Part shown: piece by piece, positions 23,161-36,100 of the stretch
Layout of the letters: each line of letters begins with the position of its first letter
How positions within the stretch are numbered: position 1 is the first letter of the stretch
Source of the DNA: Marsupella aquatica
Lineage: Eukaryota > Marchantiophyta
Direction of reading: 5' to 3'
Assembly (NCBI GenBank): GCA_973895155.1
Contig: OZ316895.1
Location: 15,004,001-15,068,000, forward strand
Length of the DNA: 64,000 nt
Notes under the pieces: model-generated
Databases searched by the model: none
Seen by the model: only the letters and a program-made list of their open reading frames with translations
Told to the model about the DNA's origin: nothing
Program-made: the position numbers and the translations under genes

Positions 23161-26100
23161 TAAATTTTTTGTAAACTGAATTCGTAGATTTACGATAGTG
23201 CATGTAGAAAATATCACCTCCTCAGGAAAAAAAAATGGCTAGCTATTTGTACAGTTTTGCATTTCAGCAAAATAATTCAGCGATCGTAGATTAATCGTAA
23301 TGGAGGAGGAATAGTAATGAAATGCAGTGTTCCAAAGAGAACGTCGGGCCGACGCAAAGTTCGTTTGAATCTAGCTAAATGCACGCGACAACAGAGTTCC
23401 CTTTCCCAGCCAGTGAACCCAAAATTAGACGTTTGTTTGACGACGTGACGGTTTTGCATGCTCAAGAGTCAACTGAATGAGATCTCAGTTCTCAACTGAG
23501 TTCACCCCAAGACAGACAGATCCAACAGAAGCATGTATACGGCTGGTGGTAAGTCTGGTAACATTCCAAATCAGAGTCTCATCTGCGAATCGTCAATCAT
23601 AATTCATAACAGGACAATTATAAAATGAATAGGTTGAGCTAGGAAACACAAAAAAAGCGAAATCAATGGAGATGGGTTGATCAGCTGACAAGTTATCTCT
23701 GCAGTCCCTGTGCAATCGATTAATTTTGACATGCTCATGCATGTCAGACATGGGCATATGTGTAAAATGCTGGCTAAGTTTGGCCTTTAGTTACCAGGTC
23801 ATGCGGGACTTACGGGTGCTTGCTCTGATGGACTGGACTCGGAATGCAGTTGAGCGAGCTCGATATAGCTCCATGGAGCCTCTATGATGGAGTCCAAATT
23901 CGAGGTAAACCACACCATTGAGCTGAGAATACCCAATTGATCACTCCTCAGATGGAAGGTCCCGCAGAAGGCTAGCTAGTACCTTAGTCAGCTGGTCTTG
24001 CGATTGCATGCCTAGCTGATGAACATGAAAATGACAAACAAGGCTTCTTTATTGTCTGCGGGAATCTAAGGACATTATATCCAGCTAATGATCAGAAGAG
24101 ATTTTTGGAGAGAACCAGACAAAGACGAGCTTCGTGATTGTAAACCGAGTTTGGACGAGCCGTGAAAGTGCAGCAATTCAAATTAAGTACGGACTTATTG
24201 TTTGCAGCGGACAACTGCTTGTTTGAGTTGAGTTTTAGCTCGTAGCTAGTGTCAGATTAGACAGTTTTCAACTTAGTGAAGTAGTCCACGCCAGGCTATA
24301 ACTCGGTCCTAGTGAATGACATATATACAATTGCGAGCGTTTGACCTATGTTGTAACTCACAGCTAAGTGAACTTAAGTTCGATCCGGTCAGCCAGGTAG
24401 CCCATAGATGCTTACAACCTAGCTTCTCATTGAGTATTTGAGAACATTGATATATAAAGTCGAAATTAATTACTTTCACTGAGGCGATATAAATTTAACT
24501 AAGTTCATCTGCTGACCTACTTGGGCATGGCCCCTAAGACGGCTCATGATCAATGGCTGGAAATTCAAAACCAATTCTAATCTCAATTGCAAGGGGGTAG
24601 GTTGATTTAAATTCCGTCTTATTTAAAACTGTGTATGCCAAGGTTTAGCTGACAACGTTCTAGTTGGAGGAAAGCTTGATCGACAAACAAATGGATGATA
24701 ATGAATGATCCAAGCAGAAAGAGCTGGGACGCAGGTAGGGTAGTGGTCCTAGCCTCTCTGGACGGTCTTTGTCTCAAGGAATCTGATGAACGAAAATCAA
24801 GGTCGGCAATTAGTAACATCATAGGTTCTGAGTGGCTCAGCGTATCGTGCTAATGTACAAGAAAGGCTTCTCTGGTAATAGCCTACGAATGGGCCCCAGC
24901 TACAGGCTAGGTTCATGAATCAGGGACTATGTTTGGACTCAAAGTCATTAAGAACCGAACTTCCAAAGTTTTGTGTCCAATTCCAGATCATTCTCCCGCC
25001 AAGGACTGGAACCATGTATGCAAGTCAGTCAAAATTCAAGCAAGGTTGACGTGTCGGGGTAAGCAGTAAAATTGTCCCTAATTAATTATGAATATGTCCA
25101 GGGGTCGACCTCAATTTGGATTGATACAAAAGCAAGCGACACTTCGTTTAGTGAAAAACCCGGTGAAAAAATATGACTACGTTTGTATGAAGGCGCGCCA
25201 GGACACACTCAGCTAGAAGTGACAGTAACTCAATATTAGGCTGGAGCATATTCATTATCTTGCGTTCCACATCGGATGAAAACGATCTCTCGCACGTAGA
25301 ACCGGAAATTACGCAAGCGGTGAAGTCTTACCCACATCAAAATTGGAGATTACAGTAGACTGATCCTGTAATAATCGGGATGGCAAACTCGGAGGCTCAG
25401 TGGTTCAAATCTACGATCATCGCAACGTGTGATAACAAGGCGAAGACCCTAATTAGGCAAGCCTAGAAGCAAGGTGCTCTCCCAATTACTCGTGCTCAGA
25501 GTTGGGTAATTCAAAGGTTCTGGCGACATGGTCACGTACTTGGGACATCATTCTCCACTGCTGTGTAGTCCTCCGCATTCACTAAAATAGTGGCTTCATG
25601 CCTTAGAGCTCCTTTATTCCGTGCCAAGAAATTAAAATAGGATTAATTGGCGGCAGAGTACGATTGACGATGTCTTCTAGGAGCTAAATTAGATTCCGCC
25701 CAGATCTAAGGGGTGGAGTTAGGAGGCAATCAAAGCTTCGGTAAATATATTTTTTGGGGCCTTCCGAGCAGGTTCTCTTTCGAGGGCTCTTCCCCAAGGG
25801 ATTGACAGCTTTCTTAAGACGGGCCACCACATAAGCGTAGACTTGAGGTCAGGTGTTTGCAAGGCAGTTCAATTTCATCCAGGGACCCAGCTGAGGCGTG
25901 GTAAGGGCATGGGATTAATTGTGCACGGTGGGCCCTTTTCGTCAGGCCGGGTCTTTAGCTTGGCAAAGCGGTGCCAGGGTCAACCGGGGCTTGCCGTGCT
26001 GCCAGTTAGATTGTCTTTGCACAATACCCAGACTCTAAATAATCGGCCAAAGTCCTCTGCATTCGTCCTATGCTCCAAACCTTTGACTCAAACAACAACT

Positions 26101-27244
26101 TAAAACCTTCTGCCACGTACCGCCAGCTTCCATTCCTTCTCAAACCAAATTATGTAGACTTTAGTTTGTAGCTGAGTGAGTACGTCCAACGCGTGCAGGC
26201 CAGGGGGCTACTATAGTGTCCGAGCTTGCCCAGGTGATCGAAACAGAAATTAAGGCATTAATTGGAATCCAGTAGATTCAAGCTTGAAGCTGTAATCGTC
26301 CAATATTTTGTGCTCATGTGAATATGTCGTTAGCCCCGCCATGTCGATCGCTTTCCCACCCCTCTCGCTCTTCGGGTCGGTGGTACTACTACTTGTTTGC
26401 TGTCGGGGCATTGCCCGCTCTCATCTGCTTTGGATTCGTGCTCCCACTGTCCAGACCGGGGTCCGGACATAATTAAGTCTGCACGTCTACAGTAGCTCGC
26501 ACTCGGTTGGTTTGCGAATAGGTAACGTGCCCTTCTTCAGCACTCTCCAAGAGTTGTGATAGATCTTTCAGCACTCTTCGACACTTCGAACTCAAAACAA
26601 CTATATATGGAGGGAGCCATGCATGAACTACTGTAGCTTTCTGGCCTCAACATGGGTGGCTGCGCAATGATAATCTCAAAATCCAAGTAGGATCATGTTT
26701 GCCTTGGGTTGGTACTCGATACTCGCCGGTATGGATGGAGGGGTTTATGCTTCCTATGTACTTCTCGTTTATATATAATGGATTTTATTATCAATAAGTT
26801 CAAATAGCATGGTCTTAGAATGGACCAGCTATATAATGTAACTTTTATTACCAGACTTTCACAGACCAGGGACCCTAAAGTATTGTTGGGGTAGTTTCAA
26901 AATCTAGGGGTCTTGCTAGTGGATTACAAAGAATAATAGCCAAAATTTACATAGTCCCATGTCTGACCCGGCTAGTTGAACGCTCTCTATTTCCATAAAA
27001 ATCTAATCTAAAATTCAGACATACTACGCAGCGGCCTTTAATGTTTTCAGGTTTCACACAAACTAATGGGATATCTCTAGGGATGATTGAGCCATTGATA
27101 TAAGGACCTGGTAGATATCTCTCAAGAGAAGTGCCTTGCAATGGAGGCTGGGACAACATCTGTAAGTACCATGAATCACAATAATGGAGCACTTAGGCCA
27201 CTCTCACTCAAATTCGGGAGTCAGTACAAATTAAAATAGAGGTA
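23161..27244. other. Long gene-free spacer
   Basis: About 4 kb without a supportable gene, RNA or clear element. The longest open frames are under 90 codons. A phrase at 26869-26900 matches 22041-22078 and may mark an element end. Base composition becomes more balanced around 25.6-26.6 kb, but no open frame there shows a known motif. Confidence 0.4.
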
Positions 27245-28166
27245 TATGTATGCTTGATGGGAACCTTGCCAATGAAACAAATTTAAGTAAGAGGTCCCAA
27301 GTAAATTTTTGTTACAAACTAGGCCCCCCACAAAAACATTTTTACAAACTAGCTAGGCCCCCTACATAGGTTCCATAGACATGATTGCTATATATGTGAT
27401 GCCTAGTTGCATGGTCAACCCTACATTTCCCACCGCAATCCATATATTGTACTCTGCGTCATAGTCCACCACTTGAACATGTATACTTGAAGACATAATG
27501 GATTATGTCTTCATGTACATGATTATAGAGTTTTAGGGTATCCATTGTTACGGGTTAATTTGCACAACATATGATTGACTCCATATATTTGTCTTTGTTT
27601 CACACTTAGACAATTTTTGAAGGTTGCAACAAGGGAAAATAGCCAAGCTAGAGTAAAAGATCCTTCTATAAGTTGGTTCCTTAGCTTGCATACTTAGGCA
27701 AATTTGGGGTTTAGATGCACTAGATGACAATATATATCCATGTTGTCTTCGTTTCACACTATAGGCAAATTTTGAAGGTTGCACTAGGGACCAATGGCCA
27801 AAATATAATGAAGTAGAGGATTCATTATAGAAGCAACCTAAAGTCAGACTGTATGGTAGAAATTCAAACCTGAAGACATACACCATTTTGTCTTCACTTA
27901 CTTACTTAATAAATTGCAGTTTGCGCGGCAGCTGCCAGTACTCCGCTGTTTCCCATTGGTGTAGTTTGTCATTCAACTAGCACAGTTTGACTCTAAATGT
28001 ACTGTATAGTAGCTCATATTGGTGATAATGTCAAACTAAAAGTCCTTATTGGAACTTTACAAGAACATTTTACACAAAGGTACCAAAGGGGGCCTAGTTT
28101 GTAACAAAAGTTTCTTAAGGGCCTATCATGTAGATTTCTTTTAGCAGGGACGATCAAGCATATACG
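27245..28166. mobile_element. Long imperfect inverted-repeat element (~0.9 kb)
   Basis: The left arm contains TATGCTTGATGG, a AAACAAATTTAAGTAAGA stretch and TTGTTACAAACTAGGCCCCC (near 27310). The right arm in reverse complement gives TATGCTTGATCG, AAAGAAATCTACATGATA and the same TTGTTACAAACTAGGCCCCC (right copy near 28086-28108). The arms therefore align imperfectly over ~80 bp. The interior holds a diverged ~95-bp direct duplication. It looks like a foldback or Mutator-like non-autonomous element. Ends and target duplication are not defined. Confidence 0.6.
27590..27838 (+). repeat. Diverged direct duplication inside the inverted-repeat element
   Basis: Blocks at about 27590-27683 and 27745-27838 share TTGTCTT-GTTTCACACT, ATTTTTGAAGGTTGCA-type sequence, a GGCCAAA/AGCCAAG block and a TAGAAG-AACCT end. 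They are about 155 bp apart and are explained by tandem duplication within the element. Confidence 0.7.
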
Positions 28167-28299
28167 TCATACAAATTTCCCATTTTCCCACGTTTACTTT
28201 TATAATAAACAAAGAGAATTCTACTTATGGTGCCGTGGTATGGCCATATACCCTGAATTAAAAGTGATAGTGATGGTTTATTACATGGTTGTAGAGCCC

Positions 28300-28440
28300 T
28301 TAGAGGCATGGCTATGTGGTAGCTCGATCCCTTGAGTAGTGACTCATAGGGCTTGGGTTCAAATATTGTGACTTTTCCCTTTCTCTGGGATTTCACAGAT
28401 GTCAAATTAAAATACACGTCTCATAGAGAAGTAACCTAAT
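28300..28440 (+). mobile_element. Possible second tRNA-derived SINE fragment
   Basis: TATGTGGTAGCTCGATCCC (A-box-like) near 28313 is followed ~30 bp later by GGGCTTGGGTTCAAATATTG (B-box-like). Downstream sequence is short and not tRNA-like. The resemblance to the 20.5-kb element is limited to the promoter boxes, so this is tentative. Confidence 0.35.
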
Positions 28441-28555
28441 ACTAGGGGAGGGCCACTCTCCCCACTAATTGTAAGCTAGTGTCACTGGCAGGATTTTCCA
28501 TACAATCCACCAATTCTAGATGGTTGACCCCAAACCCATTCTGGCCCAAAGTGCT

Positions 28556-30700
28556 AGATATAGCATGTTCATCCTGGAACATGCCTCTTTTTTTGTCTTG
28601 TAGCGATTGTTATTAGTTTATGATAATTTAAGAAATAGGGACATGTAAAGTATATGCCAAAAAATCAATATCTGTTAATTAAGAGTGAGTGACATAACAC
28701 ACAAAACCATAGTACACATGCAAAGAAAATCACATTATATGACCAAGAAAATACAAATGTACTAAAGAGTTGTGCACATTATGTACAGATTTTCACTTGC
28801 TTCTAGTAACTCAATTAAAATCATAAATTTTGTAAAGGAAATCACTAGGAGAACTTAGTACACCACATGTGCACATTATTCAAATTCATTTTTCTCACTC
28901 TCATGAGAGACAAGAGAATTCACTAATGAGTGATTGAAAAGGAAGGATTAAACATTTATGAGAGGAGCCAAATACATTCAAAATACTCTAAGTTCACTAC
29001 AATTAAAAGAGGCCAAAAGTTAATTCAAAATCAAATTAATACAAATGATTCACCTTGTTAAAGCACATTAAAATCAAAATATTGGACATAAAATATGAAT
29101 AAGACAAAATCTGAAAGGTGGATTCACCATATAGTAACTTCCGATTTGCCTTCATTGATTTAGTAATCAAAGGGAAAAGAAAAGCACAATGGAGAAAACA
29201 TCTCATGAATACCAAGCTAATAAAATCTCAGTCATCTAGATGGCTATAATCTCTAATTGATTGAAAGGATATCCCGTCAAATCAAAATTAATTCAGTGAG
29301 CAATTGATTCATTATTAATATCTCAGCACTGCCCAAAATAATGATGTCGATTGAGTAGCATTCAGGAACATTTTCCATCAAATTTACTACTACAGAAGGT
29401 CATGCTAGCTATTGCATGGATTGCTTTATGTATAATGCACTACGCTCTAGTCTGTAGCTGTCTTGGATGCCTCTGCAACTAGATGTGGCCAGGCCCTCAC
29501 TCAAGACACCACTGTAAGAAGTGGCTAGACCTATGTTATAAGAGCTCGGGGGTCTCACTATATGGGGACCTCCCCATCACGTACGACATTTTTAGGTCTC
29601 GACACCCTAAAATGTAAGAATTTTTTTTAAGTTTTAAACCCCTATAAAGTTTACTTGGAATATTCCAAAAATGATTAAAAATACTCTAATGTTCTTATAA
29701 GTCTCAAAATTGAATTTCACATGGTATCTCGTTATTCTTTGTGATCTTGACCACGTTTTTAACGCCTATTTGCATTCTTGTTGGCTTTTACAGCGTCAAG
29801 AGTTATAAAAAAGAGTATATGATAGCATTTTCCATTTGCGAATCTTTATTAATTGCTGTGTCTTGCTCACTCGATCTTTTAATATTTTACGTTTACACTA
29901 TACGCCACGAATGAACCTAAAGTACTAAACAAAATAGGAATTAGTTTGATAATGGTTGGAGTAGCAAACTCAGATTCGGCCATAATTTCATTTCTGGGTA
30001 ATATGAAAAGTGAATTAGCCCAAAAATTGGTACCTGAACCAATCATCATATCTCTGGACTCTATTGATCTTCTGCAAAAATTCTTAAATCTTTCCTTAGA
30101 ACCAATAAAACAATTTTATCTTTCGTTGCACGTGATATGTCATTTTTGTGAAAGTGAAACCCCTAGTATAAGAGTTTTCAATTATAACCATTAATGATTA
30201 TTCTAGACCCTCATGGGAACCTCCTCCCAAAATCCTTGGAATTGCATGTAGCCACATCAGCACTATCAGTCACAAATGGTTAGCCCTAGGGTTAGTCATG
30301 CAAGTTTAGCCAAATCTGTCAATTTGTGTTTGTGGCAAGGCCGCAAAGAAGACCAGTTAGACCCCATTGTGAAACAAATAATGGGAAACTGAAAACAACA
30401 CTTCAATTAAACAACAAAGAAGTAAAAAAATAACATTTGGATGGGTTGAGATTGATAATCAGTTTTTTTCAATAATTTGTTTGAAAGTTTCTATTTAATT
30501 CAAAGGAAAGTTTCTATTTAATTGACAAATTTTTGAAATAACCATGGCCGGGTCAAAAGAAAATCTTTGACTTCTATAACTTACATTTACCAAGTACTGT
30601 AATTAAGAAATCCTTCAGCTACTAGGGACAAAGGAATATCAAGGGAACATATATAAGAAACCCTTCGGCTACTCTATTATGTTATGTGGATTATATGGAA
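28556..30700 (+). repeat. Dispersed repeat, copy B (~2.1 kb)
   Basis: Collinear with copy A (20044-21736) but diverged. It is longer because it contains a hAT-like MITE (29545-30166) and about 350 bp of further sequence before it that copy A lacks. Shared landmarks include TATAGCATGTTCATC, CACTCTCATGAGA, TGAAAGGTGGATTCACC, ACCCTCATGGGAACCTCC, GCCACATCAG and ATAACCATGGCCGGGTC. No protein is encoded. Confidence 0.65.
29545..30166. mobile_element. hAT-like MITE, copy 1 (622 bp)
   Basis: The element starts CTCGGGGGTCTCAC and ends, in reverse complement, CTAGGGGTTTCAC. Perfect 8-bp direct repeats TATAAGAG flank it (29537-29544 and 30167-30174). An 8-bp target duplication with YARNG-type termini is diagnostic of hAT transposons. 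It carries no transposase; an 82-codon open frame inside has no recognisable motif. The smaller copy at 38435-38723 shares both ends but lacks most of the middle. Confidence 0.85.
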
Positions 30701-33159
30701 TGTTACATGGAATGTATAGGAGTACCAAGGGGAAATTTAATTTGCATGGACTGTTACAATGAATAATCTACTCTTTTTGTCCTCTGATCTTAATATTGAA
30801 ACCTATTTCAATATGAAACCCATTATGGCTTCAATGAAGTTGTTGAATAACCATCATAAAACTTACATAACCAAGGTGCATGATCTTTGTCACTCTAAAT
30901 CTATAATTTAAGAATGTTTGGTATCACTTTTAAGAATCAATGACTCACTTTTCATTGAACTCATTAAGATATCATAGTTGGGCTTTAAGTAAGCTAGGGT
31001 ACCAAATAACAAATTAGCGTCCAGCATGGCCGGGCTTGCTGTATCCCCTAAGCTTGTAATTCCGCCTTGAAACATTCCCTGCTTACACCCGAATATCATT
31101 CTTGTAGCTCTTCACATTATAATGAACCCAAAAATGAACAGCCGCACGTACATCGCTAGGTGGAGGGTGATATTGCCCCCTTGTGGCCTCCCCTCTCCTT
31201 CCTCTCCTCCCCCAACCTCCATCAGTATTGTTGCAGAAAGTTGAATTTTGCAAAAATGCTGTCGTTGCGTGCATGAATGGACTCAAGTACTAGTCAAACA
31301 TTGCAAAAGTACGTCTACGAGGAAGTAGGCTATGGAGACCCGTATGGAGAATGCAATTAAATAGGTAGAGAGTCCAAATCAGAGCAAGAGTTAGGCAAGA
31401 GCTACTTAGGTGACAGCTAGGCAAGGAGCTAGGCAAGTAGCAGAGACTAGTCTAGACACAAGGTTAATTAGGTCAATTAAATGTGTTGGGCGATACAAAA
31501 ATCAACCCAGCCCCCTGATGGCTTCTCTCACTGACACTAGTTTGATAAACTCCTTCAATTCCCTAGATTTGGGATTCCAATGGCCACCAAAAAATAACAC
31601 AATTATTAGATGATCTGTATTTTACCAATCCCTTATTAAATTTTCCTCCCTCCCCTTTCCCTGTTTTTGGTCTTGTTTTGGTCTTTTGGTCAAACTCCCA
31701 CTCAAATTTCAAGTACTAGGGGATCTACTTCACCATAATTAATTCTTCAATTTCGTATTAGTCACAAACTTTTAAAATGACTATAAAATCACCACAATTA
31801 TCTAGTCAATTTAATAATCTAAACAAATTTCAAAAATGATTATTTTGTCCTATCTGGGATATTGGTGCTGGTAGGGGCCGCGAATCTCGGCTTTGAACGA
31901 ACCTTGAAATAAATCAGGAAGTAAACTTAATTAGGGCTGTTGGGGGGGGGTAGATTAAGTGGGTTCAGATCATTACACAAGAATAGATGGATCACACAAT
32001 AATAAGCACCTCTATATGATAGCACTAACATAAATAATTAATTAATTAAGATAAAATATAAAGACCGTCGAATACTCGAATTGAATCCGAAATGGCTGTG
32101 TTGGCAAAAAGTTCGAACAGACACAAATGGGCTTTCTCGTCCTCTTCCTCCTGTCGTCACCCTGCAATGGAGAAAAACGAGCATAGGAAGTATCGTCGCT
32201 CTCTTAATGCGACTAGACGACGCCATGTCCTCTCGTCCTCTCTGCCCTCCACTCCACCCTCGCAGCTGCATCACACTCCGTCGTTCCTGCCATCATATAC
32301 TTGACCACTTCCCCACAAATTCCTATGCGCGTCCCGTCCCTTCGAACCACTGACTTTCTTGCCAATTCTCCGTCTTCCTGATTGAGAGAGTCTCTTGTCA
32401 CCACCCTCGCCAGGCCGCTCAGGACTTGGCTTCTCTCCTGATGTCAGCCTCTGACTAGCTAGGGCCCCATCGCAGTTTGTTCGATCCGGAATCTGGTCTG
32501 AGGCGCTCAGCTAGCTTCATACGCTTGGCCTAATTGCTAGCTAGCTCGCTTGTCCATCACAGCCTTGAATTGATCTTGCTCGGTCGCCACTTGATTCGGT
32601 TCACGCATCGTTGCAATTGCTAACTGCTGCGACTACAGTAACCATCGACCCTGAAAGGAGGTTGGTCGGTCTAGCTGCTTCCCGATCGATCATAGTCGCA
32701 TATAGAGCCCAGGTCAGAGTTGATGGAATGTCTTCTATAGTCTGATCGCTCCATTCCGACCTTGGTCATGTGTAGAATCTAAGTCGTTTCCATCATTCCC
32801 TTTCTCCGAATTCGAAGGGAGTTTCCTAACATTCACGTCAATTACACGGACATAGCCAGTTCTCGAATACCTTTTACTGTCGAAGGTGTAAGGATCGATA
32901 TCTGACCTGTTCCTGGTTCGAAGCAAGCGTAATCGACGTACGTTACGTTACCACTGTGGATAGTATCTCCACGCGGTGTTGCGGTTTCAAACCATGTGTT
33001 CAGATCGTACATGCGTTCCGAAGATAGTTCAATTCGGCATGGACGTTTTCACATAGCAAGTTCAGACGGAAATTGCTTCTCCTTAGCCTGACCACTCGAG
33101 TCGATCCGATTCAGTGCAGCTCCCAGACTCCCTCTCGGTTCCAAGCTCAAAAACTACTC
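30701..33159. other. Spacer and 5' region of the WRI1-like gene
   Basis: No gene is supportable in 30.7-32.0 kb. From about 32.0 kb the sequence becomes less AT-rich, and overlapping short open frames appear on both strands at 32081-32404 without known motifs. Roughly 32.4-33.16 kb probably contains the promoter and 5' leader of the AP2 gene; it could include an untranslated exon, which I cannot define. Confidence 0.4.
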
Positions 33160-36100
33160 ATGAAGATGTCGATAGAGGTCAAACCTGGACAGATGGGGTT
33201 ATTAGAGGCGGGTCACGAGGAAGACCAGAAAGTGGCGGTCCCCGCCGTCGCTGAGAAGGGTGTCGAAGCAGCAGAACAGCCACAACAGCAACGCGGGGCC
33301 AAGAGAACTCGCCGTGATAGAGGCTCGACTGCCAAGGAGAGGGTCAGTAAGATGCCTCCGTGCGCTGCCGGAAAGCGAAGTTCCATCTATCGAGGCGTCA
33401 CAAGGTTCGTTTCGAAAGCTGATCTCTAGGTAGACGCGCAATTTGAGCGAAGTTAAGGATTGGTTTAATTTCAATCGATCAGATTGCCTGCTTTCTACAG
33501 TGCCTGCTGTCAAGGAAGCAAGTCCGTATTTGCTTTGATCAAAGGCGTGAAAGAGAATGCTCTAAACATATATATAGCCCAGACTGCCATTCTCATGACC
33601 TAACGATAGGACTCTACTCACATCTGCTCTGCAAATACGAAGATTCTTCAGCATCCCTCTTGAAAATGGTTCCAATCATTTAACTCAACAGGTCTTATCG
33701 ACAACGTTGAGAGTACTTTTGATGGTCTCGTTGGTAGTCAAGCTAAGCTGTCAACACATGTAATTGTCAGTGCAAGGACAGTTTTCTAAACACAGCAATT
33801 AATCGACTAAACGTCCGCTTGCATGGTGATCGACACTAAATCGTAAAAGTTTTGGGTATATGGTGGACCTGTAGGCACAGGTGGACAGGTCGTTATGAAG
33901 CTCATCTGTGGGACAAGAGCACATGGAATACATCTCAGAACAAGAAGGGAAAGCAAGGTAAAGCCTCGATCTCGATGTGCCTGTATCCGTTCAGCTTTTA
34001 AATTTTGAGATTAGTCGGGAATGGAAGGCTCCGACCAGATATCCATGGGTTTGCTGCTTGCGGAGTACGCGCGAGGTCTGCGGACGATAGCTGTAGGTAG
34101 AACTCTGCTAGTTGGTGTGTCAGACTGCTCCTCTCAGAGATTAGTGTACCACAAGTTCCGTGTGTGTTACAAATGAATGCTAGTGGCGCGCGGACGATTT
34201 AGGGAGACTTGCATAATGCTGTCCGTGACCTTGAGTAACTTTCTAACGCTTGAGCTTTCGTTGTTGAACATGATGTATGTGACCTTTCTATCTACTCGGC
34301 TTGGTTTTCTGTGATACAGTTTATCTTGGTAAGTCATCTCGCTTCAATTCAACCTACGTAGATTTCTTGTATTACTTGTTCTCGTTGGCCAAGGAATCAT
34401 TGTTGCGTTTAATTTAATGAAAAGGTTCATTGAATGTGGGAAATGTCGAGATTAATACTAACAACACCTGACGGTCTGCTCAAGTATTATTAGGGCTCAC
34501 TCTTATTTTTTGAAGATCTAGTGAAATTAAATGTCTGGTTACCGTCGACTTTAGGTGCCTACGATGAGGAGGAAGCAGCAGCACGTGCCTATGACCTGGC
34601 CGCACTGAAGTACTGGGGTCCAGGGACGCTAATCAATTTTCCCTTGCCTGACTATGCTCGGGACACTGAAGAGATGCAAAATGTCACGAGGGAGGAGTAC
34701 TTGGCATCCTTGAGAAGGTATGTACATTAATAATTACTCCATGGTTCAGAAGCCATAACACTTCACTGGTCGGAGGTTACTGTAAAGAAAGTGAAGTTGA
34801 TTTTGACCATGATAGTGATAAATCCTTGCTGGGATATATTGAGGGAATTTCGATTCGAATATATTCAATCTGAGCCTGACCTTCAAAACTTATCGTGAAC
34901 TTGTATCGTAGGTTTTGACTTGAACTGTTTGTCTGATGGTGTCCAGAAAGAGCAGTGGGTTTTCGAGAGGAGTGTCCAAATACCGTGGAGTGGCGAGGCA
35001 TCATCATAATGGTCGTTGGGAGGCGCGCATTGGACGGGTCTTCGGAAACAAATACCTTTACCTGGGAACATACAGTAAGCCCTTTAATTATTTTGGATTA
35101 GTCTCAACTAAGTCTGCCAGGTAAATTCAACCGTCAAGGAAAATCTAGAACCGTGATTATTAATAGGGAACGATCCATTATTCTAAGTCCTTAAATTTTA
35201 AATGCGTAAGAGTTCTGAATCTTCAGAGTTAGAACAGCTTGTTATTAATGATCGATACTGGCCTTCCGGTATCTAGCCTTCACCAAGAATTGAAATGCAC
35301 TAGGCCCCGGAGAATAGAATATAATATCAGTTCAGTACTTTTATGATAAGACGCTTCAAATTAATCAATGAGAGATTGATCGATTACAGGCACTCAAGAG
35401 GAGGCGGCAGCAGCCTATGACATGGCCGCGATTGAGTACAGAGGCCTCAATGCTGTGACCAACTTCGATCTCAGCCGTTACATCAGATGGCTGCGTCCTG
35501 GCCAGAGTGACTCTCTCCTTCCGGAGACAGACGCAAGTCTCTCTCCTAATGCACCGACAGCAGGAGGAGATGACTCTCAACTCACTGGGCTGACGGAGGA
35601 CCATCCACACGGAGGATCCCAGCAAGAAGACCAGCAACAACACTCGAATGTGTGGGGAATTAAATCCACCGGTGGCGAGCCTTATCAAAGCCTGCCATCC
35701 CTAGGTCTTGGACCAGCAAGCACTCAACAACGTTCTGCCTCGTCTCCTACAGCCCTCAGCCTACTCCTCCAGTCCTCAATGTTCAAGCAGATGCTAGAGC
35801 GTGCATCTGCAACGACTGTCGCGTCCTCTACGGAATGTGACATTGAATCTTCTATTTCTAGCAGTTATCCAAGTTCTGAGATTTCTCTGGGAATTGATCA
35901 TCAACAACAGCAGCAAGAAATACACCACAACCAGCTTCACAGTCAAGATAACAATGGATATTACTCTTCATGGGGGAAACAAACCAGCCACCAACAAAAT
36001 CATATGCAAGCACCTCCTCTCGATATGCAGGATGCGATTGACAATGAGGGATCAGTCCATCGTGGCCATGAGAACGCTTCGATACATCACCGTTATCGTC

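Noticed and set aside
32081-32404. Overlapping frames on both strands upstream of the WRI1-like gene
   Set aside because: No motif; likely leader or promoter sequence of balanced composition.
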